NCBI RefSeq assembly: GCF_042676605.1
Contig: NZ_JBHTHQ010000012.1
Span: 62,001-126,000, forward strand
Direction: 5' to 3'
DNA length: 64,000 bases
Source of the DNA: Alloscardovia venturai
GTDB lineage: Bacteria; Actinomycetota; Actinomycetes; Actinomycetales; Bifidobacteriaceae
Below, piece by piece: positions 8,801-18,166 of the stretch (position 1 is the first letter of the stretch; each line of letters starts with the position of its first letter). The notes under the pieces were generated by a model that saw nothing but the letters and a program-made list of their open reading frames with translations, had not been told where the DNA came from and made no database searches. A program made the translations under genes and the position numbers.

Positions 8801-10372
8801 CTACTTCTTGCTTAGCTCTTGATTTAAGAAGTACAAACCAGTGGTACCTCCAGCCTTATAGTTCTTAAATACGCCTTTACGTACTGCAGTAGTCAGCGAG
8901 CGGTGGAAGAGTGGATAGATAGGAACTTCTTCAGAGACCAAATCCATAGCATCATTCCATGCCTGCACTCTCTCTTCTTCAGTATCAGCTACCACTGCTT
9001 TGTCCATGTACTGGTGAAGTTCAGCAAACTTTGGTGAATCTTTCCAGAATGTACGGGTCTGAGTCCACGCATTGTCGCCAAGCCACCAGCCAAGCAAAAT
9101 GTCTGGATCGTTTCCAAACACAGACGGATCCCCCGGTGCAATTGCCATGGAATAGTCAGCGTTTGGCTTATCAGTAATGTTTGGATACAATGCTGCAGAC
9201 TTCATAGACTGAATGTCTACCTTAAAGCCGAGAGCCTCCAAGTTATTCTTAATTTGTGGTGCAAGCTCTGTAATCCACGTAGCATCCGTAGTGTATAAAG
9301 TGAACTTTGTTCCAGAAGTGACACCCGCATCTTTAATAAGCTTCTTCGCCTTTGCTACATCATAGGTATAGACGTTCTTTGCCTTGTGGTAATACTTGAA
9401 ACTTTTTGGTAAGAACCCCGTAGCCGCTTCAGCTTGACCCGCAAGTTGATTCTTGATAAGCGTATCTACATCGATACCATAAAGAACTGCTTGGCGCACT
9501 TCTTTCTTATCAAAAGGAGCCTTATGCGTATTGAACATAATAAATGCTTGGTTAAAACTTTGCGCTGTGATAAGTTCTGAACCCGAAGATTTTAATGTCT
9601 CAAACGCCTTCGACGGTACATTTTCCATGATGTCGTTTTGTCCAGACTGCATAGCTGTCACACGAGCAGTGTCATCTACGCTGACATTCCAAACAATCTT
9701 CTTGGAGATAGCTTTAAACTCACCGTTATAGTATGGGTTTGTCTCAGCAGTAATCTTCTGATCCGTAATTTCTGTGTACTTATAAGGACCAGAACCGATA
9801 GGCATCTTCTGTAATTGTTCATCAGACATAGATGCAGGGACAATCCCTACAAGTGCCAATCTTTCCTTGAGCAACTTAAAGGCATTCTTAAGCTTGAATG
9901 TCACCGTAGAGTCATCTTTGACATCTACACTAGAAATAAAGGATAACATAGGTGCGAAGAGGGTTCCGTCCGCTGACATCTTATCGAAAGATGCCTTTAC
10001 ATCCTGTGCAGTGACAGCACTGCCGTCGGAGAACTTTGCATCTTTACGTAAGGTAACTGTGTACTCGGTGTCAGATACCTTTGTCGGATCACCTTCAGCA
10101 AGACCTGAAACAATCTTGAAATCGTTCATTTGACGTGTATACAAAGCCTCTATAACATGCCAGTTTGTAGCCATAGCTAAAGCTTGCGAAGTAGAGAGAG
10201 GATTATAGTTCTGACCCGAATACGCCATTTGAGCAGTAATAGTACCTGGAGTTACTGTACTTACTGCACCAGAAGATGACGATGCAGCGTTTGAGCCTGC
10301 GCCGCATCCGGCAAGCATAAGAGCTGCAGCGGCTGTCGCAGCTGCAACTTTTATCGTTGTCCCGAATTTCAT
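8801..10372 (-). CDS. ABC transporter solute-binding lipoprotein (SBP_bac_5 family)
   Basis: A 523-residue extracellular binding protein of the oligopeptide/nickel/sialic-acid class. The N-terminus has a lipoprotein signal with the lipobox LAGC at about residues 20-23, followed by a Ser-rich tether. The family core is visible as VTLRKDAKFSDGSAVTAQDVKASFDKM, IGSGPYKYTE, VRQAVLYGIDVDTLI and GWWLGDNAWTQTRTFW. It is the first gene of the operon, behind a near-consensus promoter with an operator in its spacer. The downstream nanA-like and nag genes make an amino sugar such as sialic acid the likely ligand. A peptide ligand cannot be excluded from sequence alone. Confidence 0.88.
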   Translation of the reverse strand: MKFGTTIKVAAATAAAALMLAGCGAGSNAASSSSGAVSTVTPGTITAQMAYSGQNYNPLSTSQALAMATNWHVIEALYTRQMNDFKIVSGLAEGDPTKVSDTEYTVTLRKDAKFSDGSAVTAQDVKASFDKMSADGTLFAPMLSFISSVDVKDDSTVTFKLKNAFKLLKERLALVGIVPASMSDEQLQKMPIGSGPYKYTEITDQKITAETNPYYNGEFKAISKKIVWNVSVDDTARVTAMQSGQNDIMENVPSKAFETLKSSGSELITAQSFNQAFIMFNTHKAPFDKKEVRQAVLYGIDVDTLIKNQLAGQAEAATGFLPKSFKYYHKAKNVYTYDVAKAKKLIKDAGVTSGTKFTLYTTDATWITELAPQIKNNLEALGFKVDIQSMKSAALYPNITDKPNADYSMAIAPGDPSVFGNDPDILLGWWLGDNAWTQTRTFWKDSPKFAELHQYMDKAVVADTEEERVQAWNDAMDLVSEEVPIYPLFHRSLTTAVRKGVFKNYKAGGTTGLYFLNQELSKK

Positions 10373-10484
10373 TTCGTTTCTCCTTCAACACTGAAAGATC
10401 TCACAAGAGCGTTAACTTCCGCTTATATGCCTCGTAGCATTGAAATAACTCCCTGTGTGTGAGCTGGAGTTTTCTCCTGTTCAT

Positions 10485-10513
10485 ATCATAAGACATCAGA
10501 CAACTTTTGTCAA
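10485..10513 (-). promoter_or_regulatory. Promoter of the transporter-nanA-nagBA operon
   Basis: On the minus strand: consensus -35 TTGACA (10513-10508), exactly 17-bp spacer, -10 TATGAT (10490-10485), about 110 bp upstream of the binding-protein ATG. The long leader may carry post-transcriptional signals, but none is obvious. Confidence 0.8.
10491..10503. promoter_or_regulatory. Putative operator in the operon promoter spacer
   Basis: AGACATCAGACAA occupies most of the -35/-10 spacer and is the exact reverse complement of TTGTCTGATGTCT at 520-532 upstream of the DUF4862 gene. Binding here would block RNA polymerase. The GntR regulator at 641-1432 is the inferred binder. Confidence 0.6.
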
Positions 10514-10620
10514 AGGTGATTCAGAACTATAAGAAATTTCTCTTGAGTTCTCTGTATCCTTCACACACCGTATATTTCACACGAAAAGCACGATATGAAA
10601 TAGACGCTTGAAGCATACAA

Positions 10621-10651
10621 AATGGCGCCGAAGTCTAACTCCGACGCCATT
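10621..10651 (-). terminator. Hairpin terminator of the msmK-like gene
   Basis: AATGGCGCCGAAGT and CTCCGACGCCATT form a stem of about 12 bp with one or two mismatches just past the stop of the minus-strand ATPase gene. The following ATTTTG is a weak U-tract. Confidence 0.6.
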
Positions 10652-10675
10652 CGATTCTGCTTTATCGAGAAAGCA

Positions 10676-11803
10676 CTAGTTCAAACGCAACTCAGTAGAA
10701 GGTGCAAAGAGGTGCATCTTCGTTGGGTCGATGTGAATGCGAACAGTAGAGCCGACCTTTGGAAGAGCGCGTGGGTTGACGCGAACCGTGGTCATGTTGT
10801 TCTGGTCAGACATAACGGTAGAACCGCTTGCTGCTGCTTCTGGATCCACAATGTTTCCGTAAATGTAGCCATCGGAACCAAGATCTTCCACATTCAGTAC
10901 TTCGAGCTTGAATGCGTCTGGCTCAGTGTCAGATGCGAGAGAAGCATCTTCTGGACGGAATCCAATGATAATCTTGCTATCATCCTCAGCAGTGAGCTTT
11001 TCTACTACTTCTGCTGGCAATGTAATCTTGTCATCACCGATGACTGCCTTGCCGTCAGCTACCTTGTGAGTAGAGAGGTTCATAGATGGAGAGCCGATGA
11101 AGCCTGCTACGAAAACATTCTCTGGGCGATCATAAAGCTCAGTAGGAGCACCAACCTGCTGGAGTACACCAAGCTTGATAACTGCAATGCGGTCACCCAT
11201 GGTCAAGGCTTCAGTCTGATCGTGGGTCACGTACAGAGTAGTGACACCAAGCTGACGCTGCAATGCTGCAATCTGTGTACGAGTCTGTACACGAAGCTTT
11301 GCATCCAAATTAGACAAAGGCTCATCCATGAGGAAGACCTTTGGCTGGCGAACGATTGCACGACCCATAGCTACACGCTGACGCTGACCACCAGACAGTG
11401 CCTTTGGCTTACGATCGAGATATTCGGTCAAATCGAGAATAGCTGCTGCCTTCTCAACGCGCTCACGAATTTCGTCCTTAGGAGTACCAGCAATCTTCAA
11501 AGCGAAGCCCATGTTGTCTGCCACAGTCATGTGTGGGTACAAAGCATAGTTCTGGAATACCATTGCGATATCGCGGTCCTTAGGCTGCATGTTCGTGACA
11601 TCCTTGCCACCAATCAAGATGCGACCCTTATTTACTTCTTCAAGGCCTGCGAGCATACGCAAAGTTGTAGACTTACCGCAACCAGATGGACCAACGAGGA
11701 CGAGGAACTCGCCATCCTTGATGTCAAGATTGAGGTTGTCTACTGATGGTTTATCGTTACCTGGATAGATACGGGTAACATTCTCAAATACCACTTCTGC
11801 CAT
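10676..11803 (-). CDS. Sugar ABC transporter ATP-binding protein (MsmK/UgpC family)
   Basis: A 375-residue CUT1-type ATPase: Walker A GPSGCGKST, Q-loop VFQNYALYPH, signature LSGGQRQRVAMGRA, Walker B VFLMDEPLSNLD, switch His in YVTHDQTEALTM, then a C-terminal MalK-like regulatory (TOBE) domain (IIGFRPEDA, VRVNPRALPKVGSTVRIHIDPTKMHLF). The start is ATG 11803 (MAEVVFENV), behind AAAGGATTAAAT. It stands alone without permeases, which fits the shared MsmK-type ATPases of bifidobacteria and other Gram-positives that energise several oligosaccharide importers. Confidence 0.92.
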   Translation of the reverse strand: MAEVVFENVTRIYPGNDKPSVDNLNLDIKDGEFLVLVGPSGCGKSTTLRMLAGLEEVNKGRILIGGKDVTNMQPKDRDIAMVFQNYALYPHMTVADNMGFALKIAGTPKDEIRERVEKAAAILDLTEYLDRKPKALSGGQRQRVAMGRAIVRQPKVFLMDEPLSNLDAKLRVQTRTQIAALQRQLGVTTLYVTHDQTEALTMGDRIAVIKLGVLQQVGAPTELYDRPENVFVAGFIGSPSMNLSTHKVADGKAVIGDDKITLPAEVVEKLTAEDDSKIIIGFRPEDASLASDTEPDAFKLEVLNVEDLGSDGYIYGNIVDPEAAASGSTVMSDQNNMTTVRVNPRALPKVGSTVRIHIDPTKMHLFAPSTELRLN

Positions 11804-11962
11804 ATTTAATCCTTTCATTGGCAGGTACGTGCCAAACGATCCGTTGTGAGAGGGTTCGGTCATTCTATTGTGGTTCTTGAAGATAACTCTTCTTCGAGCC
11901 ACTGTCCACTATACACTTAAAGCTGACTTATGTATATGAGTGTTTCACAATACAAATCGCAT

Positions 11963-12001
11963 ACAAGAAGGCAGTGAGTTTGTCTCTCACCGCCTTCTTG
12001 T
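11963..12001. terminator. Strong hairpin between the zinc-ribbon gene and the ATPase gene
   Basis: ACAAGAAGGCAGTGAG pairs with CTCACCGCCTTCTTGT around a 7-nt loop (one A:C mismatch). It lies just past the stop of the minus-strand zinc-ribbon gene, so it probably terminates that transcript. The T-tract is poor. Confidence 0.6.
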
Positions 12002-12048
12002 GGAATTTCATCCAAAGTTTCGGATTTGTATAACCCTACTTATTTCTC

Positions 12049-14841
12049 TTAATCTTCATCGAGCGTGATCTTTAACGTATCACCCTTCAGGGTAAACTCG
12101 CCGTAACCCCAAATGTAGTTTTCGTCTGAATCATCTTCCCAGCTATCGTCGAAGAAACTCTTACGCTGATAAGACAATGTAGCTCTACCACCACTCAGAT
12201 AGAAGGAATTATCAGAGATATCTACATCAGAAATCTTTGGATATCTCGTAATGCTCCATGATAAATTCCTATGACTATCATCAGCATCGATATACGAGGA
12301 GAATGGGCAACCCTTCGGTTCGGATTCTGTCGATTTCGCGCACTCATCCAAAGTTGCCTTTACCTTTGCCTCAATATCCTTTTTAAGTGTATCAGTTGCT
12401 TCAGTTGTGACTCGAACGCTATCACCGCTCGTGACATTCTCACTAAAGCTCTTGACATACTTTGTTCCCTGCATGGTCACATCATAAACACCAGGATAAA
12501 CGGTGTATGTGTACGTATCGCCATAGTTAGACGTCGAATTCTTTTTATCGACCTTGACACCGCCGATGGACACAGGACCAGACGCATCGTCAAGAGACAC
12601 AGTCACGTTGTCTAGGATACCCTTAGAAATCTTCCACTGATTGAATACGCCAAACTGTTTGCCCGTTGGCTTTACAGTAATGCGAGCGGTCTTGTTGTCG
12701 CCTTCGAAGTTGTATGTCACTAGATAGCTCTTCGAACCATCAGAGTTACTTATTTCTTTGCCTAAAGTTGCCCCAGAAATATGTGCATGAGAACTTTTGC
12801 CAACCTTCGACGTGAGCAGAGCAGCCTGTTCAGAGGAAAGACCAAGGCTCGACATACTTGTCGCCTTTGTATAATTACCGCTTTCCAATGCCGCGATGTA
12901 GGACTTCACTACAGCCTGAGAGCCGAAAACAGTCGTAGAAACTACATTGAAAGCGATAATCAGCGCGATGACAACTGCAGCAGCAATTGCGCTAATGATG
13001 ATTGTCCGCTTCTTTTTCGCACTCATCTGTGTGACCGGAGCAGCCGGAGTGCTCGGAGCTGCAGTTGGAACGGCATTTTGAACAGTAGTTGGGTCAGTGT
13101 TTGGAGCTCCTGCTTCAGAGACACCTGCTGCCATAGATGGCATGGTACCCGTAGCAGTAGCAGCTGGACCAGCGCCATAAGGTGCAGAAACTGATTCAGT
13201 AGCAGCATTCTGATCCATCACACCCTGAGCCATAAACTGCGCGTCAGCTTGTGGGAACACAACTACACTGTCAGCGACAGCAGGCCACATGGTGCGAACA
13301 AGTGGCTGAAGAGTCTGCCCCAAGGTCCGTGCGCAAACTTCAAGAAGGAACATCCACACAGCAACGATGAGAGCGTACCACCATTCAACGCCCAGAGAAA
13401 CAGATTCATTACTGAGCTCGCTAAGAGCATGTGCATCTACAGCAAAACGGAAGCACACCAGTTCAATGACGAGCCAGATGATTCCTACAGTTACAGGCGT
13501 TTGCCATGAATACTTCCATCCCGCGTACTGTGTGTCAGAAGAGTTACGCACAATCATACGCAACGCGATGTAGAAGCTCGTAACAAGGAACACAACAAAG
13601 AGGATCCATCCCCAGCCATTCTGCCCCGTTGCTGAGAACAGATTAAGACTATCTGCATTCCCGCCTATGCTCGACAATTGATTGTAATTAGCGACAGAGC
13701 CGAAGGAAGAGAAAGCCACAGAGCACACTATAACCATCGGAAGAGTGATAGGTAATGTGAGAAGGAATGCGCCATTCTTTGTTTGAAGAGCGCTGATAAC
13801 TAAGACAATGATTGCTGCTACGGCAAACACCGCACTATAAATTGCCACTGATTCCACAACAGTACGCACAAAGCCACGCGCCTGATGAGCCCACTTCCAG
13901 CAAGCCTGGAAAATCGTTTTTTCTGCGGCAAATCGGTTTGCCAATGCAAGACCTGCCCATGTGCCTAGCGTCGTGAGAACAAATGCCATCGCAAAGCTAC
14001 TGAACGAGACTCCAGAAAGACTCATAGAAATTTCCTGTCCCATAATCGAGGCAGATGCGTTGGTCGCTGATATCAATCCAATAAGGACATACACGATGCC
14101 AGCAGCTACACCAGTAAGCAGAGATGCCCACAGATTAGTCCACCTCTTCGTCCTCACAAGAGCCCTACCACACATAAATGCGCCAAATGCGCTGCCGATG
14201 AGCAAAGCAATACCAGAAAGACCTAGCGGGAAAGCAATACTGACTTTAGCAAGACTGCTTATCGACAAGACAGCGCTACCACCCACACCAGTAGTGAAGA
14301 GGATGCCAAACCCGGACAACGGATTAGCATGGGATTGGACAGTATCCGTAAGACTGCTTAAATCCGATGTAGACGACAACGAGTTCAGCATTGACGTGCC
14401 TAATATAGCAAGCAGACCAATCTCGATAATCGTCATAACAACTGCTGATGCCAGACCAATCCCCAGAGCAACGCCAAGCGTTTTAAGCCTTGGCAGAGCA
14501 AAGACCTCAGATTTACTCAAAGGCGATACCGGTGTCCCTTGTGGCTGCGTCGGATTCGCAGTCTGGTTTACTGTCTGATATGCAGGTGCCTGATTCGTAG
14601 TTTGCTTAGCAGTCTGATTCGCAGATGAAGGAGCGAACGCCGGAGCTGAGGCAGGTGTAAAAGCCTGAGGAGCCGGAGTAGGTTGTGGTGCAGACTCAGG
14701 AGTAGGAGTTTGTGGCGCAAGCTCTGCCACCGGCTCGGATACTGCATTCACAGGTGCTGTGGCTGCGTTTACAGGCGTACCACATGAACTACAGAACGCA
14801 GCGCCATCAGGAATCTGAGAGCCGCAATGATTACAAAACAT
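12049..14841 (-). CDS. Zinc-ribbon, polytopic membrane protein with TcaA-like extracellular region
   Basis: A 930-residue protein. Residues 1-24 form a zinc ribbon with two CxxC pairs (FCNHCGSQIP, FCSSCGTPV), followed by a Pro/Thr/Gln-rich linker. About nine hydrophobic helices span roughly residues 120-520, then a second low-complexity linker, a lone transmembrane helix near residue 620 and an extracellular C-terminal region of about 280 residues. That region opens with VVKSYIAALESGNYTKATSM, like the NTF2-like repeats of TcaA/YvbJ-type envelope proteins. A zinc ribbon plus TM plus extracellular domain suggests envelope sensing, but the function is unknown. It is divergent from a Ser/Thr kinase, a possible functional partner. 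Confidence 0.75.
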   Translation of the reverse strand: MFCNHCGSQIPDGAAFCSSCGTPVNAATAPVNAVSEPVAELAPQTPTPESAPQPTPAPQAFTPASAPAFAPSSANQTAKQTTNQAPAYQTVNQTANPTQPQGTPVSPLSKSEVFALPRLKTLGVALGIGLASAVVMTIIEIGLLAILGTSMLNSLSSTSDLSSLTDTVQSHANPLSGFGILFTTGVGGSAVLSISSLAKVSIAFPLGLSGIALLIGSAFGAFMCGRALVRTKRWTNLWASLLTGVAAGIVYVLIGLISATNASASIMGQEISMSLSGVSFSSFAMAFVLTTLGTWAGLALANRFAAEKTIFQACWKWAHQARGFVRTVVESVAIYSAVFAVAAIIVLVISALQTKNGAFLLTLPITLPMVIVCSVAFSSFGSVANYNQLSSIGGNADSLNLFSATGQNGWGWILFVVFLVTSFYIALRMIVRNSSDTQYAGWKYSWQTPVTVGIIWLVIELVCFRFAVDAHALSELSNESVSLGVEWWYALIVAVWMFLLEVCARTLGQTLQPLVRTMWPAVADSVVVFPQADAQFMAQGVMDQNAATESVSAPYGAGPAATATGTMPSMAAGVSEAGAPNTDPTTVQNAVPTAAPSTPAAPVTQMSAKKKRTIIISAIAAAVVIALIIAFNVVSTTVFGSQAVVKSYIAALESGNYTKATSMSSLGLSSEQAALLTSKVGKSSHAHISGATLGKEISNSDGSKSYLVTYNFEGDNKTARITVKPTGKQFGVFNQWKISKGILDNVTVSLDDASGPVSIGGVKVDKKNSTSNYGDTYTYTVYPGVYDVTMQGTKYVKSFSENVTSGDSVRVTTEATDTLKKDIEAKVKATLDECAKSTESEPKGCPFSSYIDADDSHRNLSWSITRYPKISDVDISDNSFYLSGGRATLSYQRKSFFDDSWEDDSDENYIWGYGEFTLKGDTLKITLDED

Positions 14842-15083
14842 CTTTCTTCTCTTTCGTTTATAGGATTTCGATAATTTATATATCCTTGAACAAACAAAAA
14901 TTGCTTTTAGCCTTTCTATTATATAGAAAGATTGACTTTACCCTCCTGATATCAAAGACAAATAAATAAGGCTCACGAGAATGATTTTTGTAGGAAGAAA
15001 CAAGTATTCTCATCTCCACACATCACCCGAGTAAGAATCCACTAGGATTTCCCCTAGTAGCAGCGCTTGCATAAGATAACACT

Positions 15084-16973
15084 ATGAGTGAAAACTTCTC
15101 TGTCCTAGACCTTGCCCCAGGAAACGTCGTGGGCGGCTATACGCTGATAAGTCGTCTCGACCAAGGTGGCATGGGCACGATTTGGCGGGTACACGACGAT
15201 GGCGGAAACGTCTATGCCATGAAGATTTTACTTGATTCCCTCAAAGAGGGTGAAGACGGCGACACTTCTGAACAACTCACTGCACGTGAGCGATTTCGCC
15301 GGGAAGCTCTCGCTTTGCAACGCATCGACCATCCCGGAGTCAACCACATCGTGGATATGGAACTTGACGATGCTTTGGCTTTCATTGTGACCGAGCTTAT
15401 CGATGGCAAGAATCTCCGCGACGATGTGTATGAAAACGGTCGGTATACTGCCGAGGACTTGGAGCAGCTCGCGCGCATGCTTATTGATGCTGTAGATGCA
15501 GTCCATGCAGCAGGGATTATCCACCGAGACATCAAGCCCACAAATGTCATGATTGCGAAAACAGGTCCTATTTTAGTGGACTTTGGCATTGCAATGGGTG
15601 AAGATGAATCACACGTCACCCGTACCGGTTTAGTCATGGGAACTCCAGGGTTCATCGCGCCCGAAATCATTGACGGCGCCGAGTCCGATGAAGCGACAGA
15701 CTGGTGGAGCGTAGCATCCGTTTTGGGCTTTGCAGCTACTGGCAAACCTATCTTCGGCTCTAAACCACTCATGACCGTTTTAGAACGTGAAGCATCGGGT
15801 AACGCTGATTTGTCAGGCTTGCCTCCACTCACACTGCACGCTATGCGAATGGCGTTAAACCCCGACCGTATGCAACGATGCTCTGCACAAGAATTACTCA
15901 GCGCCATCGCTCAAGAGGCACAAACACCTGAAATTTGGGATAACGGTGACGAGGAGCCAGATACGGCTGCCACAACCACAGTCATCAATTCCTCTCCTTC
16001 CGCGTGGAACATACCCCGCACCCATAATGTAGAGTCCAACGGCAATGAAACTCAGGTGATGCGCCCTTTTGGAGCAAGCTCTTTGGCGCGAAAAGAAGGA
16101 AAGGAGCAGACACAGACAGATAGCATCGCTCCGACGCAAATTATGCCTACTCTGCCTACACAGGCGATGCCCACTCAAGTACTTCAACCTGTGGCAACCT
16201 ATGCAGAAGGACCATATGAAATGTCAGAGCTTTTGCCTACATCATCTTCTGCGATTGCTCCTACTTCTGTACTCACACCCACGCCAGCTCCTTCACCAAT
16301 GCCTGCACCCGTGCCAACACAGCAAACACGCACAACAGATACTCCTCTTCCACCCACGGAATCGGCGCCTGAATTCCCTGTGCTCCGCCCCACACATGCC
16401 TATAACATCACACTTGCAGTAGGCGGCATCCTCATCGGAACAAAATTCCCATTCTGGGCATTAATCTATATAGCTTGTGTCACATTTGTCGCATCAATTC
16501 GCGGCTCTCGTATTCTTTCATTTCAAAGACACCCCCACTCGAGCGTCAGTACGAATCTCGCATTGCCGTGGCACGCGATTAAAGCAGCACTTACCGCAGT
16601 AATCTATACGCTGAGTGCAGCTATTATCATGGGTATAGTCAATGTACTCGGCATCGCGCTAGTTCGTGTCATGTATCACGATATTTCATACGGAGGTTGG
16701 GTACCACTCCTCATTGTCATCAACGCCGCATCGCTTGCATTTATATGGCTTATTCTGTTCAGACGAGCCGGAGCACAGTCTTTATGCGTGGGATTGACAC
16801 AGAAAACGGAGCTTCCACAAAGTACAAAAGTAGCTTTACGCGCGCTGTATGCGGTATGCATTGTGGCAGTTGTTATAGCACTTGCCTTAGCAGGAGAGAC
16901 CATTTCATGGGAGCCGCTTGCTGACGTACAGTCATTCCTCGTCTCTGGAATTTCTCGTATCCTCACAGCGTAG
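15084..16973 (+). CDS. Membrane-anchored serine/threonine protein kinase
   Basis: A 629-residue Hanks-type kinase. The kinase domain covers about residues 15-275: glycine-rich loop LDQGGMGTIW, catalytic lysine in YAMKIL (K47), HRDIKPTNV (about 147-155), DFGIA (about 166), and MGTPGFIAPE of the activation segment. A long Pro/Thr-rich linker leads to four C-terminal hydrophobic helices. There are no PASTA repeats, so this is not the classical PknB. A possible -10 (TAAGAT, 15072-15077) lies only about 7 bp before the ATG with no Shine-Dalgarno, suggesting a leaderless mRNA. It is divergent from the zinc-ribbon membrane protein. Confidence 0.9.
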   Translation: MSENFSVLDLAPGNVVGGYTLISRLDQGGMGTIWRVHDDGGNVYAMKILLDSLKEGEDGDTSEQLTARERFRREALALQRIDHPGVNHIVDMELDDALAFIVTELIDGKNLRDDVYENGRYTAEDLEQLARMLIDAVDAVHAAGIIHRDIKPTNVMIAKTGPILVDFGIAMGEDESHVTRTGLVMGTPGFIAPEIIDGAESDEATDWWSVASVLGFAATGKPIFGSKPLMTVLEREASGNADLSGLPPLTLHAMRMALNPDRMQRCSAQELLSAIAQEAQTPEIWDNGDEEPDTAATTTVINSSPSAWNIPRTHNVESNGNETQVMRPFGASSLARKEGKEQTQTDSIAPTQIMPTLPTQAMPTQVLQPVATYAEGPYEMSELLPTSSSAIAPTSVLTPTPAPSPMPAPVPTQQTRTTDTPLPPTESAPEFPVLRPTHAYNITLAVGGILIGTKFPFWALIYIACVTFVASIRGSRILSFQRHPHSSVSTNLALPWHAIKAALTAVIYTLSAAIIMGIVNVLGIALVRVMYHDISYGGWVPLLIVINAASLAFIWLILFRRAGAQSLCVGLTQKTELPQSTKVALRALYAVCIVAVVIALALAGETISWEPLADVQSFLVSGISRILTA

Positions 16974-17023
16974 CATTGACGCGTTGGGCCCCTATAGCGG
17001 ACCCATAGTATAGAGTGGTGTGC

Positions 17024-18052
17024 ATGGCAAAGAACAGTGAAAAGCGCGCACAGTCACGCAAAGAACGTCTTGCGGCACGCGCCGAAGCAGAACGTATCGC
17101 GGCAGAGCAGGCAAAACGTGAGCGCACCATTCAGACGGCGATTGGCGTGGCAGTCGTCGTTGTACTCGTGGCTGTCATTGGCACCGTGGGCTACTTCGTA
17201 GGACGAAATATGTGGGAAAGCTCTGTACCTACTTCTCAACGTGCCGATAGCCTCTATTCCAAGGTGGAGGCAGTCAAAAATAAGCCAAAGAACGCTACGA
17301 AAGACGGCGGCTTCTTACTCTCAGCAAAGGGACTGAATAAGCAAATTTCAAACGTTCCGACCATTGACGAGTATATGGACTTTATTTGCCCAGCATGCGG
17401 TACGATGAACCGTACAACTCACGCGACCATCGAATCTATGGTGAGCGCCGGGCAGATAAACTTCGTGGCTCACCCGGCGGCATTCCTCAACGCCAGCTCT
17501 ACAGACAGGTATTCCACACGGTCAGCTGCATTTGTGGCGTACGTCCTCGACAATGAGCCTGATAAGGGCATGGCGTTGATAGCTAAACTCTTCTCTACTG
17601 ATACTCAGCCAGGTGAGGCCTCCGCATATAAGAGTGTCTCAAATGCTGATTTAATTAAAATCGCGCAAAGCGTTGGAGTGAGCGACAAGGTAGCTCAAGC
17701 TGCAGCTCAAGGCAAGTATGAGAAATGGATAGATGCTATCAGCGCATGGGATCCATACCGCGAAGAGCTATGGAATGTAACTGGTTCATATAAGGGTACT
17801 ATGACCACTCCAACTATCCTCATCAATAAGAATTATTGGGATTACAACACGCTTACCGCCAAGTACAACACTGATTATGTAAGTCTTCTGCTTGAGTCTA
17901 TCGGCTTGACCAAAGCTGATGTGGGAAATAGTAGTGCAAAGCCAAGCATTGGCAGCGGCACGCCGCGCGACATCTCCAATGATGCCACAAGCAAGTCAAG
18001 TGGTTCAAAGAGCGAGTCGGATAGCGAGGATGCAACAACTTCTTCACGATAA
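17024..18052 (+). CDS. DsbA/thioredoxin-fold membrane-anchored protein
   Basis: A 342-residue protein: a charged, Lys/Arg/Ala-rich cytoplasmic N-terminus, one transmembrane helix (about residues 32-55, IGVAVVVVLVAVIGTVGYFVG) and an extracytoplasmic DsbA-like domain with the motif DFICPACGTM (CPAC). The later TMTTPTILIN supplies the cis-proline loop of thioredoxin folds. It probably forms or isomerises disulfides in exported proteins, as actinobacterial DSBA_2-type proteins do. ATG 17024 is preferred over the GTG codons at 17015/17018. There is no clear Shine-Dalgarno. An Asn/Ser-rich tail ends the protein. Confidence 0.85.
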   Translation: MAKNSEKRAQSRKERLAARAEAERIAAEQAKRERTIQTAIGVAVVVVLVAVIGTVGYFVGRNMWESSVPTSQRADSLYSKVEAVKNKPKNATKDGGFLLSAKGLNKQISNVPTIDEYMDFICPACGTMNRTTHATIESMVSAGQINFVAHPAAFLNASSTDRYSTRSAAFVAYVLDNEPDKGMALIAKLFSTDTQPGEASAYKSVSNADLIKIAQSVGVSDKVAQAAAQGKYEKWIDAISAWDPYREELWNVTGSYKGTMTTPTILINKNYWDYNTLTAKYNTDYVSLLLESIGLTKADVGNSSAKPSIGSGTPRDISNDATSKSSGSKSESDSEDATTSSR

Positions 18053-18075
18053 TCTTCGCTCTTATGAAATCTCAT

Positions 18076-18112
18076 AAAATCGCTACGCCACTTTCTTCGG
18101 CGTGGCGATTTT
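18076..18112 (+). terminator. Intrinsic terminator of the DsbA-like gene
   Basis: AAAATCGCTACGCC and GGCGTGGCGATTTT form a 14-bp stem with one G:U pair, ending in TTTTGT, directly after the gene. Confidence 0.8.
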
Positions 18113-18166
18113 GTAATGTAGAGCGATTTGTGTAAAGTAGTGCAAGGTTCGTTTAAGCGTTCCGGC

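Noticed and set aside
10622..11746. A 374-codon plus-strand open frame opposite the MsmK-like ATPase gene
   Set aside because: It is the antisense shadow of a well-recognised ATPase; its translation is rich in Cys, His and Trp with no domain, and it begins inside the terminator hairpin.
14842..15083. A small gene in the gap between the zinc-ribbon and kinase genes
   Set aside because: The 85-codon frame crossing it begins inside the zinc-ribbon gene and has no ribosome-binding site; the gap is AT-rich and fits divergent promoters.
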